A DNA stretch of 64,000 bases from Sinotaia quadrata (Eukaryota > Mollusca > Gastropoda > Architaenioglossa > Viviparidae): the NCBI GenBank assembly GCA_028829895.1, contig CM054180.1, positions 88,661,135-88,725,134 of the forward strand, in the 5' to 3' direction. Both the position numbers and the translations under genes were made by a program. Of this stretch, positions 44,981-59,634 are shown in pieces. Within the stretch, counting starts at the first letter, position 1. Each line of letters opens with the position of its first letter. A model generated the notes under the pieces. It saw only the letters and a program-made list of their open reading frames with translations. It made no database searches and had not been told where the DNA came from.

Positions 44981-45361
44981 TACTACAAAGAAACAGAAGA
45001 GAATGATCTACAATACCTCAAAACAAAATGATATATTATTTTTTAAGACTTTTCATAGAAACACAAAGATATTATTATACTGCTCTATTAATGAAATAAT
45101 ATATATTCATACATGATGTAATATTATAAAATATGTCTGATGATAATCAAAAGTCATTGATTTCAAGCATTCCAAAACAGCTCTGGAAATGATTCTCACA
45201 ATTACAAGACTACTTTAGAAATTTTTCTCTCACAACTTTACAAAAATAAAACATTTACAGATCTAGAGCAGACACATTTATTTTTCAAACACAAAAATTG
45301 TTTTTGCCTTTTATCTTAATTTTAATAATTTTGGTTCTGCTTGTCATAATGGTATAGTTTG

Positions 45362-45408
45362 AATTTGCATGCATGTGTGCATGTGCATGTGTGTGTGTAT
45401 GTGTGTGT
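45362..45408. repeat. (GT)n / (GCAT) compound microsatellite
   Basis: GCATGCATGTGTGCATGTGC followed by GTGTGTGTATGTGTGTG. The CA-rich complement gives a His/Thr-rich open frame on the other strand that is an artefact. Confidence 0.85.
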
Positions 45409-48400
45409 TTTTCTATGGTGTTCTCCCAATAAATGTATACACACTCCAGTAACCAATATCTGTTACTGAAACTGAAATACAATTCATTATGCACCCTAAA
45501 GAAGTGAATGTTCAAAATATTTACCTTCACTGAATTTGTTTTGTTATTGAATTCCATGTTAAAGATGGTTGTCACCAAAACATAATCATAAATATCAATC
45601 TTAGTTCATTCCCAAAATACATATTACTGCATTTAAGCAATATTATATTATAATCAGTATATTGTCTTCTATCACACTACAGTAAAAGAATATTTGTCTG
45701 CACATTAAAAATGTGCATATCAACTGTTAAATAGTATGTATATAATTTTGGGGACACCCAGTTTTGTATGTATGCCTGATTGTACATATGAATGTTATGT
45801 CTGTATAAAGATAAATATCTAGCTTGTATTATCTAATTATAGTTACACTTTTATAAAGCACTATATTTAATAATCATTTTAATGTTAAACAATCTGAACA
45901 ACAAATCACATACCTCAAGATTCTTCAAAGTAGTATTTAAATATTAAATGTACATTAAAATTATTCTAGGGATGAAGGTAAAATTTGAAAGGGATAGAAG
46001 GAATCTAATATTAGGTGATACATTTTAAATAGATATTCTAACTTAAAATTTTGATTGTTGGTATAATGCAATAAAAAATAATGCTAAAATTATAAGTTCA
46101 GAGTAAAAAATGTCTAAGCTGAAAACAAGAATAGACAAAATAACAAATTGTAGACTTAAACACAAAATTACTTTTGAGTTAGAAAACACTCAAAAGATGT
46201 GTGTTAATAAATATAAATGATATTATTCTTTCACCACCCACAATCCTAGGTTAAAATCTGTATATAAAAACATTAAAATAATCATTATGTGACATAATTT
46301 TTAAATCAATAAACTTTACTAATATTCCTATAAGAGATCTTCACAATCACATACTAATATAATTCATTATAGTAAAAATTATTGTTTTTAATAAAACAGA
46401 AAATTGAATTAAAGTATGATAAACAGGAAGTAATGTAACAATTATTATAGAAACCTATTTCCCAAATGGATGGCTTGATGGTTATTGATGTTAATCCAAA
46501 CTGTATTAAGGAGAAATGCACTAATTATTGAATTACAATGCAACCAATTTCGCTTTAAGAAAGTTAAATCATTGATTTCTAGTCAAGATTACATTAAAAA
46601 AAAAAAAAGTAAATACAGAGTTAGAAAAATAATATTAATATTATAATTAATATTAATAAAATAATTAAAACAAAACACAAACTTTTCATAAGTTTATTTT
46701 AGTAAACAACCAATCAGCCAACTTCCCCCCAGACCCCTCCACACACACAAAAGAAAAATGAAAAACAAAACAAAAAGCTGAAATACAGTTCTTTAAAAAT
46801 ACTGTGATTTCAATATATTTAAGATCACATCATGAATTGAATATGCACATTTTTGGTTCTAAAACAAATTTTAAATTGTAATAGAGGTAAAAGTACTGTA
46901 ACAAATTGACTTTTAAGACTAAGTAATAACATAAAAAAATTAAATAAAAATAATGTAAACTAATCAATTTTTAAACAATTTTATAATTGTTTTCTCACCA
47001 ATCTTACAACTCAGTTTAGTTATGAGATACAATAATTTTTTTCTTCATGAATACACTTCTTGTTTCTTTTAATATGCTGCAAAACTAACACAAATCATCC
47101 ACAACATACATTTTCTTTTAAAAAAGGAATTAGTAGCAAACTTAATACAAAATGCCAAACTTACATAGCATTATTATGGAAAGCATTCTAATCATTAAAT
47201 AAAATGCTTAATGCAGCTATATAACTAGAAGTAAAATCCATCAATACAGGCAAAGTATTCAACATTAATTAACAATAATTATATTAAAATTTTACCAAGA
47301 TTGTTGATGACATTCTAGAAATATACTTGATTTGTATATTAATTAACAATGTGCAATCAATAAAATAATAACTTCAGCATTTCTAAGAAAATTGCAAGTG
47401 CCAATTCATCTAGAAATGTCACTGTGTAAAATAGAGTAGTTTTGAAATTCAGTGACACTATCATATTAATTGTTGGATAATATATGTTTTATATACATTT
47501 TGTTATATGTTATCCAAGAGCAATAACAAACCTCTCAATAGAGTTCCAACACTATATTTTATGTGCTCTTTAATATATGTCTTAATATGATTCTGACCAG
47601 TCGTGTTTATTTTCATCCAGCAAATCTTCTCCTTCACAAAAAAACTATAGTTTCATTGAATCTTTCTCACCACATAAACACTGCTGGATTATAACCTGAA
47701 TATTAACAAAATCAAACAAAAATATTACAGAAATACTGAATTTTGGGGGTTGGAGAAATAAAGATTTATGTCACAGTCAATTTTATTTAGTCTTTTCAGG
47801 CAGGCAATGCATAAAACAAATGTATAAAACTATCCAATTAAACTAAACCTAATTCCATTTCCAATTCTTTTCAGATGCAATAAAAATCTACAATAATACA
47901 AGCAAATTACCAAAATAAATAAGATTTTTCAAGTCTTTTAGTTACAACAAAGTAATCCACAACAAAGTAATCTCAATGTATTATCAAAGATAATAAGATA
48001 CACAAAGAAAAGCTGTATGAATGAGGTTCACATGACAAACTAAGAAGTCATATATAAACTTGAAAAGTCTGTTTATACTTAGGATATTTGGTTACAATTC
48101 TCCTTCACATGACTATCCATTCAGGATGAACTGATAATATTGAAAGGCTGTTGTACATCAAATTATTTTATCACAAATTCCTTCAGAGATACATAAATGG
48201 TTGTTTTATAATGATGTATCTTAAAACTGTTCACTTCGTCATCTATTCCAGTGAGTTTACTGCCACACAAAGACAAATTAACTCCACCTCTTCAAAAAAC
48301 AAAACAAAATTACAAAAATAGTATAATAATTTGTTATGTGGAAATCTTTTAAAATAAGCCCTATTCTTTTAGGCTGGGTCTTCTTTAACTGTCTCTATGA

Positions 48401-50636
48401 TTACAAAACATTACCTTCAATATGTTTTATTTTTTCAGTTGACATGAATATATTTATCATTTCTGATATGTAATTTCTAAGGCTACAAAGAGCATCATTT
48501 AATATAATGTTTTTGTTACTATTTTATATCACATCACTTATGATTACTTTCTGGCCCATTTTATAATATTATTATCATTTGTAATTACCAATGAATATAA
48601 TTTTTACTTTACACCTTCATATTTATCCCATGGCAAATCATTATAACAGTTATTTATAATTTATAGTTAGTTCTAGTTCAAGACATTGTAACATTACATC
48701 TATATCACCTCCTGGCATTAAACAATATTATGTAATTTATATCTGTCATCATTTTAACATCATCAGACTTACTCTGGTTTGACTTCAGTCAGTATCCTCT
48801 GTGAATGTTTACAATTCATTCACTGTAATTTTATTAATCAGTTTATTGTCTGGACAGTCATTTAGACATATATACAGCAATTATATTAATTCAAATTTTA
48901 TTTTAAAATGAAAAAAATCTAAGAGAATTTATTTTTCCACTTGGCATGTTATTTTTATGATGCAACTTGTTAGGGATTATTATTTGATTTTCACACTGTT
49001 ACAACAAAAATCTATGATTATTTTTATTCAGAAAATAACCACTCTTTCTTCCTTTTATAAATGCCTGCAAATCTTGACTCTTTTACTTTCAGCCTAAACT
49101 GTTTGTATTAACAAGGGTGTCTTTATTTTAGTGCCCGTGTTGCATTCAGTTTTTTCAATTCATTCATTATAATTTTCAAATATCAGTGATGCATTCTCTG
49201 GTTAATCAGTGAATCTGGAAAAATCACTATGTTAAATCAATGTATTAATTTTAAAACTAGAGAGAAAAAAATACTGCACTGTATGTTTTCTTTTAATGGA
49301 CATGATCTGGCCACTAATATTAATTCCAGTTCCCATTTCAGTAATTCACTTTTACATAAAAGGTCTGATTGTAACTTGAATTAGCAATTATTATTAACAC
49401 AGTTTATTTCATTTGTAAAATTTATGCTCCTTTATGGATAATATCACTCATAATTAAAATGTCCTTTACAATAAGCACTCAACATCATTTTACTGTTACA
49501 TCTTCTACTGTTACCAATTACAGACAATTTTAAACTGAGCAACAGTTTTCATGGACTTCATCTAAGTTTAGTAACATTCACATTGTTTATCTACATTAAT
49601 CAACCACCAATTATTTTAATGCTTTAGTTAATCCAGTTACTACCCATAGGTAATTTTTTATATATATATATTTTTTTTTTATTGAGGAATAAATTAAATC
49701 AACAATAAAAAAACATTTTAAAGAATAATTTACATAAATGGATATTTTTCCTGAAGATCCAATTTAACCATATTTCACTCAGAGATATTTTCCTCTTTAT
49801 ATTCACTCTAAAAAAAGTAATCAATGGCAACTTGCTGACCATCCTGCTAAAGCATGAGAATATACTGTATTTTCATAAAGAGCTTAGTGTCAAATTTCTT
49901 ATTAAAAAAAAAAAAAAGACTTAAATATTGAATCAAGCAAAGATTTAACAAAGTAAAGAAAAGTAAGATCATTTGTGAGCAACAACTCTTCTAATTTCAT
50001 ACATTTCCCTCATTTGTCAAATTTGAAGATATAATCAACGTTTTAGATTAAAATTAATTTTAAAAAGACATGAAAACAAATAAAAGGAAGCACAATTCTG
50101 CTTAAAAATCACCATGTCAGTAATTATAAAATATGACTAACAGGCAAAAGATTATTAAATGCATGACTCAATATGAGCCTAATTAGAAAGTACTTAATTA
50201 TTAATTAGATTCTATAATTTTTTACAGTAATCTGAACTCTAAGTTAAACTAAAATTCATAAGACTCTAGATACAGACATTAATATTCCTATACACAGAGT
50301 TATTTTAATGTGCTCAAGAAAAGCCAGGCAATAAAGCTTTTCTCACAAGGAAATATAACTTGTACACAGTTAACAAGCTTTTAGAATGACTGTACACTTA
50401 ACGCTATCATCTCTTCACAAATAAAAACAATCACAAATCATTCTCCGCTCTCAAATACACGATATCAACATATGAAAATGGAAGGAACACCTTCTGTTAG
50501 TCACATTTTGTTGATTTTTTTAGTCTCATTTCAAGTTCACTTTACTGAGGCATTTATAAACAACATATGATCCAAATGACAATCTGTGTTCACCTGAAAA
50601 TGTCACATTTGGGAGTATAGTTGCTTATGCTTGAAC
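45409..50636. other. Intergenic DNA and probable 3' UTR of the CIP4/TOCA-like gene
   Basis: No gene or element was recognised. The right part must contain the 3' UTR of the - strand gene ending at 50637. AATAAA hexamers on the - strand exist (for example at 49678-49683, about 950 bases past the stop), but the true end cannot be picked by eye. Confidence 0.45.
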
Positions 50637-50800
50637 CTATACTTGATCACCTGCATGATAGTTGCACTGGATATAAGTAGATGGAACAAATCCCTCAGAA
50701 CCATCTGACTTTCGTACTCGAGTCCAACCGTCACCTTGATCTTCCTCTAGTATTTGCATCTCCTCATTCTCAGACATAGGAACAGATCCTTCATTTGTAG
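50637..50800 (-). CDS. CIP4/TOCA-like terminal exon: most of the SH3 domain and stop
   Basis: This exon is 164 bp, starting with two bases that complete an Ala codon. Acceptor TTTATAG. It encodes EGSVPMSENEEMQILEEDQG, then the SH3 core GWTRVRKSDGSEGFVP and STYIQCNYHAGDQV, ending in TAG (50637-50639). The conserved Trp (GW) and the VPSTYI ligand-groove motif are present, so the SH3 looks functional. Confidence 0.92.
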
Positions 50801-53800
50801 CTATAAATAACAAAGAATCAACATAGTATAATGGTCATTGAGAATTAAAATATAAAAAGAGATTACTTTTAATTAACTCAAAATCAAAAATACTTGCAAT
50901 AATAAATATAATAAACTGCAACTTCATTACATATAAAAGAAACATTAATAATAAAAATAAGCACTCTGGGGTTATTCTGTGTACATTGATTACAACTGTA
51001 CATGGTTCATTTGGCAAACAGATTGATAACTGATAAATTTACAGCTGAAACAAAAGTGAAAATGAGCACACATCATGTACATTTTAGTCATGTGCACCTG
51101 AAGATACCTCAGTGAAATGAACAAAGACAGTGATTAAGCTGATAATACAAATATTATTTTTTCTTTTTTTTCCTTCATCTCATGATAAATAATCTAAGGA
51201 CCTGAACTCTTGTCTACAGATGAGATTAAGTAGCAGAATTTGGGTATGGTTTACAAATGTTCAGCAAGAATTAAGCAGGTTTACTATATCTTTTTTCCTC
51301 ATTCCAAATGCACTTTTCCCCATTTTGTAGATAAATTTTGTCTTTATTATCTTTTAGAAGTTTTTTTCTTTACTATTGAAAATGTTTTTTGTGCAAATAA
51401 AGTTATTGTTTAAACCAATCTTTGTTCAGAAAAACAAATGAACATAGACCTTGACCTAACAACTTCAGTTATATTGGTTATTTCATGTACAATCAGAACT
51501 GTGTAATTCGACTCATAAGACAATATTAAAAAAGGCCAATAAAAATTTACAATTATCAGCTCATCATTAAAGTAGCAAGCACCAGCAATATTCATTTACT
51601 ATGACATGAATTGTCTTTCCATAAATTCCTCTTGATGTAAATCATCTGTGCATGATTTTGCTTTGCAAAATCAATAAAAGCTTTAAAAGCTAGAATTATT
51701 ATACTGCAGAATTATTTCAATCTGTCAACATTTTCACAGGTATTTACAGATATTAATAATCACACAAACAAATTATGCCTGCAATGCACTCTTTATGTGA
51801 AAGATTGACCATTAAAGTCGTCACAACCACAAATAATATTTGAAAAAGTATACTTCAAATAAATTTGTGGACAGCATATATCGTCAAAATATTGATTTTA
51901 TTCACACACATATACAATGTCATTTAAAGGCATGTGAGGTATTTTAAATATTATTTTTTAATAAATACATTATAAATGTACAAAAAAATTCTTTGTACAA
52001 ATACAGATGTGTCATAATTGAATTAAAAAAAAAATAACAACTGCATCAATAAAAGAACACATAATACACAACTAACCTTCATGACTTAATTATTAATTAT
52101 ACATGCAAAAAAATAAATATATATCTATAATCACTCTCTCTATCCCTCTACATATATATGTATATATCTCAATGTTTTTATATTTTAGAAACAAATTTTA
52201 TAAAATACATTTTTCTTGGCTCTGTTTTCTAGCAAAATGCATTCACTCGCATAAATATCTAAAACAATACCTAATCATTATTTAACCCTTAAATTTTAAA
52301 CAGATCTTGGAACTCTTTTAAAAAAACAGTTACTTGCAATAGGTTTTCATATTTAAACAAAAACAATTAAAAATATTTACTCTGGCCAGATACATTATCT
52401 AAACATCTCATTTTTATCCAATGATTTATCTAAGTGAGAAGTCATTTTTATATACCACAAATGTATCTACGTAACAAATAGATGTTAAGTTTGTGCCTCA
52501 ATTTTATTAATTTTAAAAATTAAAATTTTTAACTTTTAGACATTTTTATGTAGCATTAACATTTTATTCTACTTGTATATCAAGTTTTGTGAAAAAAATT
52601 TCCAACAGAAAAATTGCATCATTTTGTCAAAGGGTCTGGCTGAGAGATTTTTATAACTATTACTTACCCTGAAATGGATATAAAGCACGACAAGTACCAA
52701 TGACACTAAAGTCTGCATCTCCATCAAAATCATCTGGACCTTCATCTCCATCTATGGGACTGTTATAAATGAGAGAAGTAAATTATAAAAAATGAAGGTT
52801 AAATTGTAAAACGACTGATTTAATATGAATTATTATTATTAATATTATTATTATTCTTCTGTGGATTGTATAGAATAATATATGGGAAAAGATTAGAATT
52901 CTTGGCATAATGTATGTTTTGCACAGTAATTACAGTATAAAACAAGTATTCCTTTTTTCATTATTAAAATTGTCCAGGTTTTGCAAAACTAATAAACCTT
53001 TTATGTCATTACATTAATAATTATACATATTTGGGGTCAAAAAGTACTTTATTTCATTACCCTAATTATTTATATTATATAATTTGCAAAACTAATCCCC
53101 CTTTTTATCATCAATTTAATTATCCATGATTTTCAAAGAAAATACTCCTCCTTTCATCATTAATTTAATTAGGGATATGTTACAAAATTGGTCCCCCTCC
53201 CCTCCTTTTATTTTATCATCACCATAATTATTCAAAGATAATAATCCCTTTTTAATCATTGCTTTAATTATGCATATTTTGCAAAATTGCTTTTTTGTTT
53301 TTAATCACCTTCATTACTCATGTTCCTTTTATATCCTTAATTATGCATGTTTTGCAAAACTGGGTTTTTTTTCATCATCACCTTCATTATTCATGTTCTG
53401 CAAAGCTAGTATTCCTTTTATATCCATAATTATGCATGTTTGCAAAGTTGATTCTTTTGTTTTTATCACCTCAATTTCAACATATTTTAAATAAACACAT
53501 AAGAAAGTCCTATTATTTAAAGTAGCAAAAGATAACGAAATTATATTATACTAAAATACTGATAGCAGGATAAAAACAAATTTATATTAATAAACAATTT
53601 CTGATTGTTTTAAAAAAACAAAAACCAACAACTCTGTGCATGCCAGCACCGTTTCAGAATTGAAAACAAGTCCTTCAGCAATTTTTTTTAAATGAACTTT
53701 TTACTATTACTACTAATTTTAAAATTAATATTCAACAGATGCTTTTTACTGATGAAGAGTTTCTGCTGAGATATTATCTTTTATGACTATAAAGCTATTT

Positions 53801-56800
53801 AACACAGACTCATTGTAGAAGTAAATTACAAAATATGGAATTACATTATTTCAGTAGTTTATTAGCCCTCAGAATTATGACTAATAATAAACTTGTACTA
53901 TCACCATTACTTCCTTCAGCACATAACTTGCATAGCACATGGGCAAAATCTTATAGACCTTGGTCATACCAGTAGCAAGAATGCCTATCTCATTTCCTGT
54001 TGTATCCTTTTGACATTCCAATTATGCTATGCTTTCTCAAGGCATGCTGTTGTAGGGAAAGAAAACTGTCGAAACAGAAATCAGATTTCTAAGTGTGTGA
54101 CTAAACTTAATGGGAGTTATCACCAATATTCAGTGATTCTGGCAGAGGTCAAGATTTAGAGGCCCTTTTATAGCAACAAGTTTTATCATTTGTGTGCAAT
54201 ATAGTACTCATCAGAAATGCTTTTCTTGACACTTTGGATGAACAGCCAAATATCAGCATACTAATGACAGGATGGTGACATAGCAATGGACATGGTCTGT
54301 GCATGCAGAATAAAAGAAATTGGTAAGAGAACAAAACCCTGTGGGACACCAAACAAAGATTGTAAGGACTTTGGAATTTTATTATTTATTGACATAATTT
54401 GTGGGGGGTTTAATTTCACATATGAGCTGAAAATGATAAAGCAGCACCCCAGATACCAAATACAAGATGGAGATGATGGAGCAATAAATCAAGGTCGTGT
54501 CAATGGCTCTGGGTAAATCATGAACTGTGAGCAGTGAAATGTTTTTATCACTCAAAGAGGACAAAAGGCTATTAACAAATTTTCAAAGGGTAGTTAGGGT
54601 AGTTTTAAGTGCTATGACAAGATTATGGTGTAGGCATGACATTAGATAATACAACTTTTAAAAAAATGATAGATGAGAGACTGAATGATAGTTTTTATTT
54701 CTTTTTCCTTTAAAAAGTAACTTAAAATAATTATTTTTACTTTTCACAAGCTGAGGTTGTTTTTTTAGCAACTCAAGGAACTTTAAAATATTTTTACAAG
54801 TTCAAAAAATTCATGAAACTTTCACAATTTTGAGATTGGTAGATAATATACATATAATTTTAATTGGTGCAAATTACTTTCAAGACCATGTAAATAAAAT
54901 AATGCTGGATGGTGCCCCAGCAAAGGTAGGAAAGAGGATTGGATTGATTGGCTTGTTGAAGGAAGGAAAACAATTTTCCAGATTTCCAAGCCCACCACTG
55001 CATAATTCACCAGCAAGCACTTTGCTCAAAAATGAAGGATGATGAACTGAAAAATGTCATAGATGTTGTAGTAAAAAATTTGAACCATTCGGGCTAAATC
55101 TTAAACCATCGGCAGTTTAAGACAGTCAATTATAAAAATCTAATTTTACACACTTTCCAGCACTTTCTAAAGTTGCACAAGAAAATACTGATTTAATTAA
55201 AAGTGAATGGTTTGATGCATCATTAGAAAAATTTAAATCAGATTTCTCTGCTTGCTTTCAAGACATTCATCCTTTGACTTCCTTGTGCTTTTTGTTGACA
55301 ATCCCTTAACAAGTGATGTCTCTGTCAGTGTCATGGCTGCAAATATGCAGATGCTGAGAGGAGATGAAGGTGCAGTGCAGCTCGAAATAATTGAAAATTC
55401 CTGAAAGTTCACATTTTGCAGTCTTGATTCTAAGAATGGGAGTTACTCATTTCATACAGATTTATTCTTATCTGTGGCTGACCTAGATTCCATTTCAATT
55501 TGTCTTTAAGATGTACACAGTACAGTTCAGAGTGAAATTAATGATACACTGATATTATATTTTAAAATAAATTATGCACCCTGTTAAATGATAAGTGTAC
55601 ACATGTACATGTTTCGGTCATATACAATTTTTAATAAATCAATGCAAACCCAATATGAGGCTTAGGTGCACCTTCATTTCTTGATTCTTGGCTAGCCCAC
55701 TAACTATTAATAATATTATTGCTGAGTTTTACAAGTTTATGTCAAATCCTTTGCTAAATACTAGAGGAGACACGTAATGAAATCTGTTATACAACATTAT
55801 GAAAAAAAATTTAATTAATTCATACGCATAGACATTGTGTGGTTGCTGAGGTGTTCCTGGTGCAGACACCATGTGTGGTTGCTGACCACTGTCAGAGGAA
55901 TGGATGCTGTCACCTGATGCACTATGCCTGCGCTTACCTTCACACTCTGCCAAGTATCCCTGTTAAGATAAAGTGCACATTTTTTTACATCTCAAAGAAC
56001 ATTTAAAACATTGCATTGTAAATATTTATGTTATAAGCCTGAACAATGAAACAGACTTAAAAACATACAAACAATAATCCATATATTTTATTATTATACA
56101 ATATTTTAGGGCTGGTACAGAAGCCTATATTGTAAAGCTTACTGTGATAAAATTAAGTAGTATTATTAAAAAAAGCACATACATGCATGCACACATGATT
56201 TCTGACTTAATGTCACTGGACTTGTAATTTAATTTCTTTTGATATTAAATGTGCTACATTTTATTAAAATCTTGACTGGCTAAGAAGCAAAAACAAGTAC
56301 TGACAAATGTCACTGTCATGCTTGCATAAACAATTATCTCAAATGTGCTGTTCACTTACAGGTAGGTCTATTACACCATTACTTGCTGCACAATTAGTGC
56401 ATCTCAAAGCACTGAATTTATGCTGTTTAATTTATCTGAAGGCTCACTTTCAGGCAGATTTATACACCTTTATTTTGCTGCACAATCAGTGCATCTCAAG
56501 ATACTCAATCTATGCTGTCTTTTGCTGAAAAATCACAGGCAGGTTTAAACAGCATTACCTGTCGAATGTTTGCCTCATGACAGCCTCCATTATCCACCAA
56601 GTTTACAGATGTGTAAAAAAAACAAAAACAAAGAAACCACAACAAATTATTTTCCCTACACTACTAGCATATTTAAAGTCTAGTAAAGGGTTACATATTC
56701 ATGTAATTTTGGCAGTAATTATTTTGGAGATTTTCTATGACACCACATTTTAAATATTAAAATGCATTTATCTTGATTTTGTGTTGTTTAGCCAATTGCA

Positions 56801-59573
56801 TTCACTCTGATGAAAATATCTAAACAATTATTTGTTGTTAAATTTAAAACATTTAATCTTTTAAAGTCATGTGCACAAGATGGCAAGGACAATAAGAGAT
56901 AGTTTGAATATTTTTAATATATGAATATTTTAAATTTATATAATAGAAATTTCATTCATTTTTAGCAGGTATGTTGCAAAATCTTTCATTATCTCCATTT
57001 CTATTAAACATTTAATCTCGCACATCATTCTGTTTGAAGACGTTAGTTGCTAAGTTAAATCAATTGTTTTCAGTTTATAGCTTATATTTTTTTGTTTAAA
57101 GGACTATATTAACCGATATAAGAATTTTCGGTGTCTATAGGTAGCATTCATCTTTGAAGGCGTTGAGGGTGAACATGGAAAATAACTTTGTGAATTTATG
57201 CCTGCCTTATCCATAGTTTAAGTTTTGTATCATTCAACAGGGGAAAGATTTATTTGCAATATAATGTATTTCGTTTATTCGGATCGCATGTTATTTGTTT
57301 TGAATTCTTTTTATTTTGTGGTCATGTGACCACTTTTTTCGTCCATTACCGCATTAGCAGGGCACAGTGTAAACAAAGTAGATCAATATATTATTTTAAA
57401 TAATTTTTTTAGTTATTATTTTTACCATATTTTCTTTTCTTTTTTCAAATCTGATAGACAGGAGTGAGTTATATATTTATTTGTTGTATTTTGCAAGCTT
57501 ATTTTTCCACAATAAATATAAGAGTGAGTTGATAATGCACATTCTATTACATTTACAAGGTCTACGGTACAGAATTTAACTTTGGTGGTGGTGGGTGAAC
57601 TCTGAAAATGACTTTAGAATTTATATTCCTTATCCAAAGCATAAGGCAGCACACCTAACTGAAATCCACTAAATATCAACAACAAAAATTGTATCAAATA
57701 AATGAAGGAAATTTTTATTAAAGTTTTCAGAAACTGATGAAAAATGGTTGATGATTCAAAATATATAGGCCTACTCACTTTTCTTATGAATTTACTAGGT
57801 TTTGTATCAAAATTATTTATTTAATATAAACATATTTTCCAAAACTTAAAATTTGTTAATTCTTTATGACAAGATTGTAAGAAAACCTTAAAATATATAG
57901 ACAAAATATTTGGTAGTCAATTAATATACTGTAATTTGTGTAGCAATCATTCAGCTGATGGAACACAAATTTTATTTAAATAATATTTTTTTTAAAAATA
58001 ATTAATTTTAATTCCAAATCTAAACTATAGTCAAATATATATAAAAAAGTTAGAGGTTCAGAAGTCAGATTTTGTTGTCCTTAAACTGTGTTCAAAATTC
58101 TTTGCAGATATCTTTAATAGTTTATTTTAGAAATCCAGCAAAAACTGAAATTAATGACTCATTTTCAGTTAATTTTTTAACCATAAATGTCTCCCATGGT
58201 ATACTCCCATCTTTGAATGAAAATATCTTCAAAACTATTGTGATTTGTCCAAAAATAAAAGCAATTTCATAAAATTCAGCCATTATTCTATCAGAAAAGA
58301 CCAATAAAATTTTTGTTATTGAAATTTTTCAATTTTTCTTGCTTTTTGAGCTTTAAGAGATTGTACCTTCAATACGGGAAAGATTTATAAGATATAAAAT
58401 ATTTTTTTTAAGCATGTCAGTGGAAAGACTGGCTGAGAACAGATGATGTAGAGGTAATAATTGGCTCTCTTTTAATGCAACTATGAAATTCTGTCCATGT
58501 CCAGTGAAGGCAGATTGTGGAATAACGATCTACCAGCAGATTGAATTGCTTATTTACTATTTAGGTTAAGCACCACAACATGAAACATGTTGTTGTGGAA
58601 TTGTGTGCATTCAACATATAAGAACATTCCTTGTGGTACTATGCTAGACTGCACCAGAATCATTGAACTGAAAAAGCATTAAATTTGATGAACGATGGCA
58701 AATGTCTGAGTGTGTGTGTGTACAAAATATGAAGATTTCTTTACTGTAGTGAGTGCATTCTTAATATTGATCTTTCCAAACTGAATCCAATGATACCAAA
58801 AGTCTCTGTAGCTCAATTACAAGCAGAGTTATTACAGTTTTAACGTTTATAGCAATTTCGTCCATTTTGTGTTAACTGCGTTAGAGCTTTGTCCAACCCG
58901 AAAATGAATAAATTGCTAAGTTTGACTGACAGTATATTTAAAAATGACAGTGTAAAGCCTCTTTAAAAAAAATCAGCTATTCAGCCATATTTGTATGTTG
59001 GATACTACTTATGTGGAGAATCTGAACTATATTGTTCATCATTTCTTCATTTTGTAGACCTTCAAAGTGAGCTATTTGTACAATTTTATTTTTGAGTGTA
59101 AAAGTTTGCGAAAAATTAAATATTTAAAAATTCGTAACTTTGGTTGTAAATGAGGTACAAACTTGATTTTAGTATCATTGAAATCAGCAGAACAAGTTCT
59201 ATCTGTCTATATACTTTATATTAGTAATGATTTTGAAAAATATGTTTGGAATACCTACAGGTTGTTTTTTTTTTGTTTTTATGTAATGCAAAGTAATGGT
59301 GGAGAGTGACAGTGAGAGTGATGTGCTATTAAGCGATAGTGAATGGGATGGTTTGAGTGAAGAGGTATTGAAAGTAGTAATAAAAGCAGTGAAAATGATG
59401 AAGATGTGATTGCCCCTTGCAACCCATGGTTTCATGTGCATGATGAAGAACAGAAAAACTATTTTTATAAAAAAAAATCAATAGTGCCTGCTGTGTTTGA
59501 TTCATATATTTTCAATAAAAGGCAAGACATACTTTTTTATATATATTGTGCCTTTTCTCCAGTTTGTCCTGTT

Positions 59574-59634
<61 letters not shown>

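Noticed and set aside
45285..45578. 97-codon - strand frame with a His/Thr repeat
   Set aside because: The repeat is the translated (CA)n strand of a microsatellite; there are no domain features or splice context.
55920..55935. Alternative donor inside the CIP4/TOCA-like linker exon (GAAG|GTAAGC)
   Set aside because: It would join the next exon out of phase; the donor at 55825 keeps phase with the SH3 exon.
57098..58380. A possible interspersed element with related words at both ends
   Set aside because: Proposed ends do not form convincing inverted repeats and no target duplication could be found.
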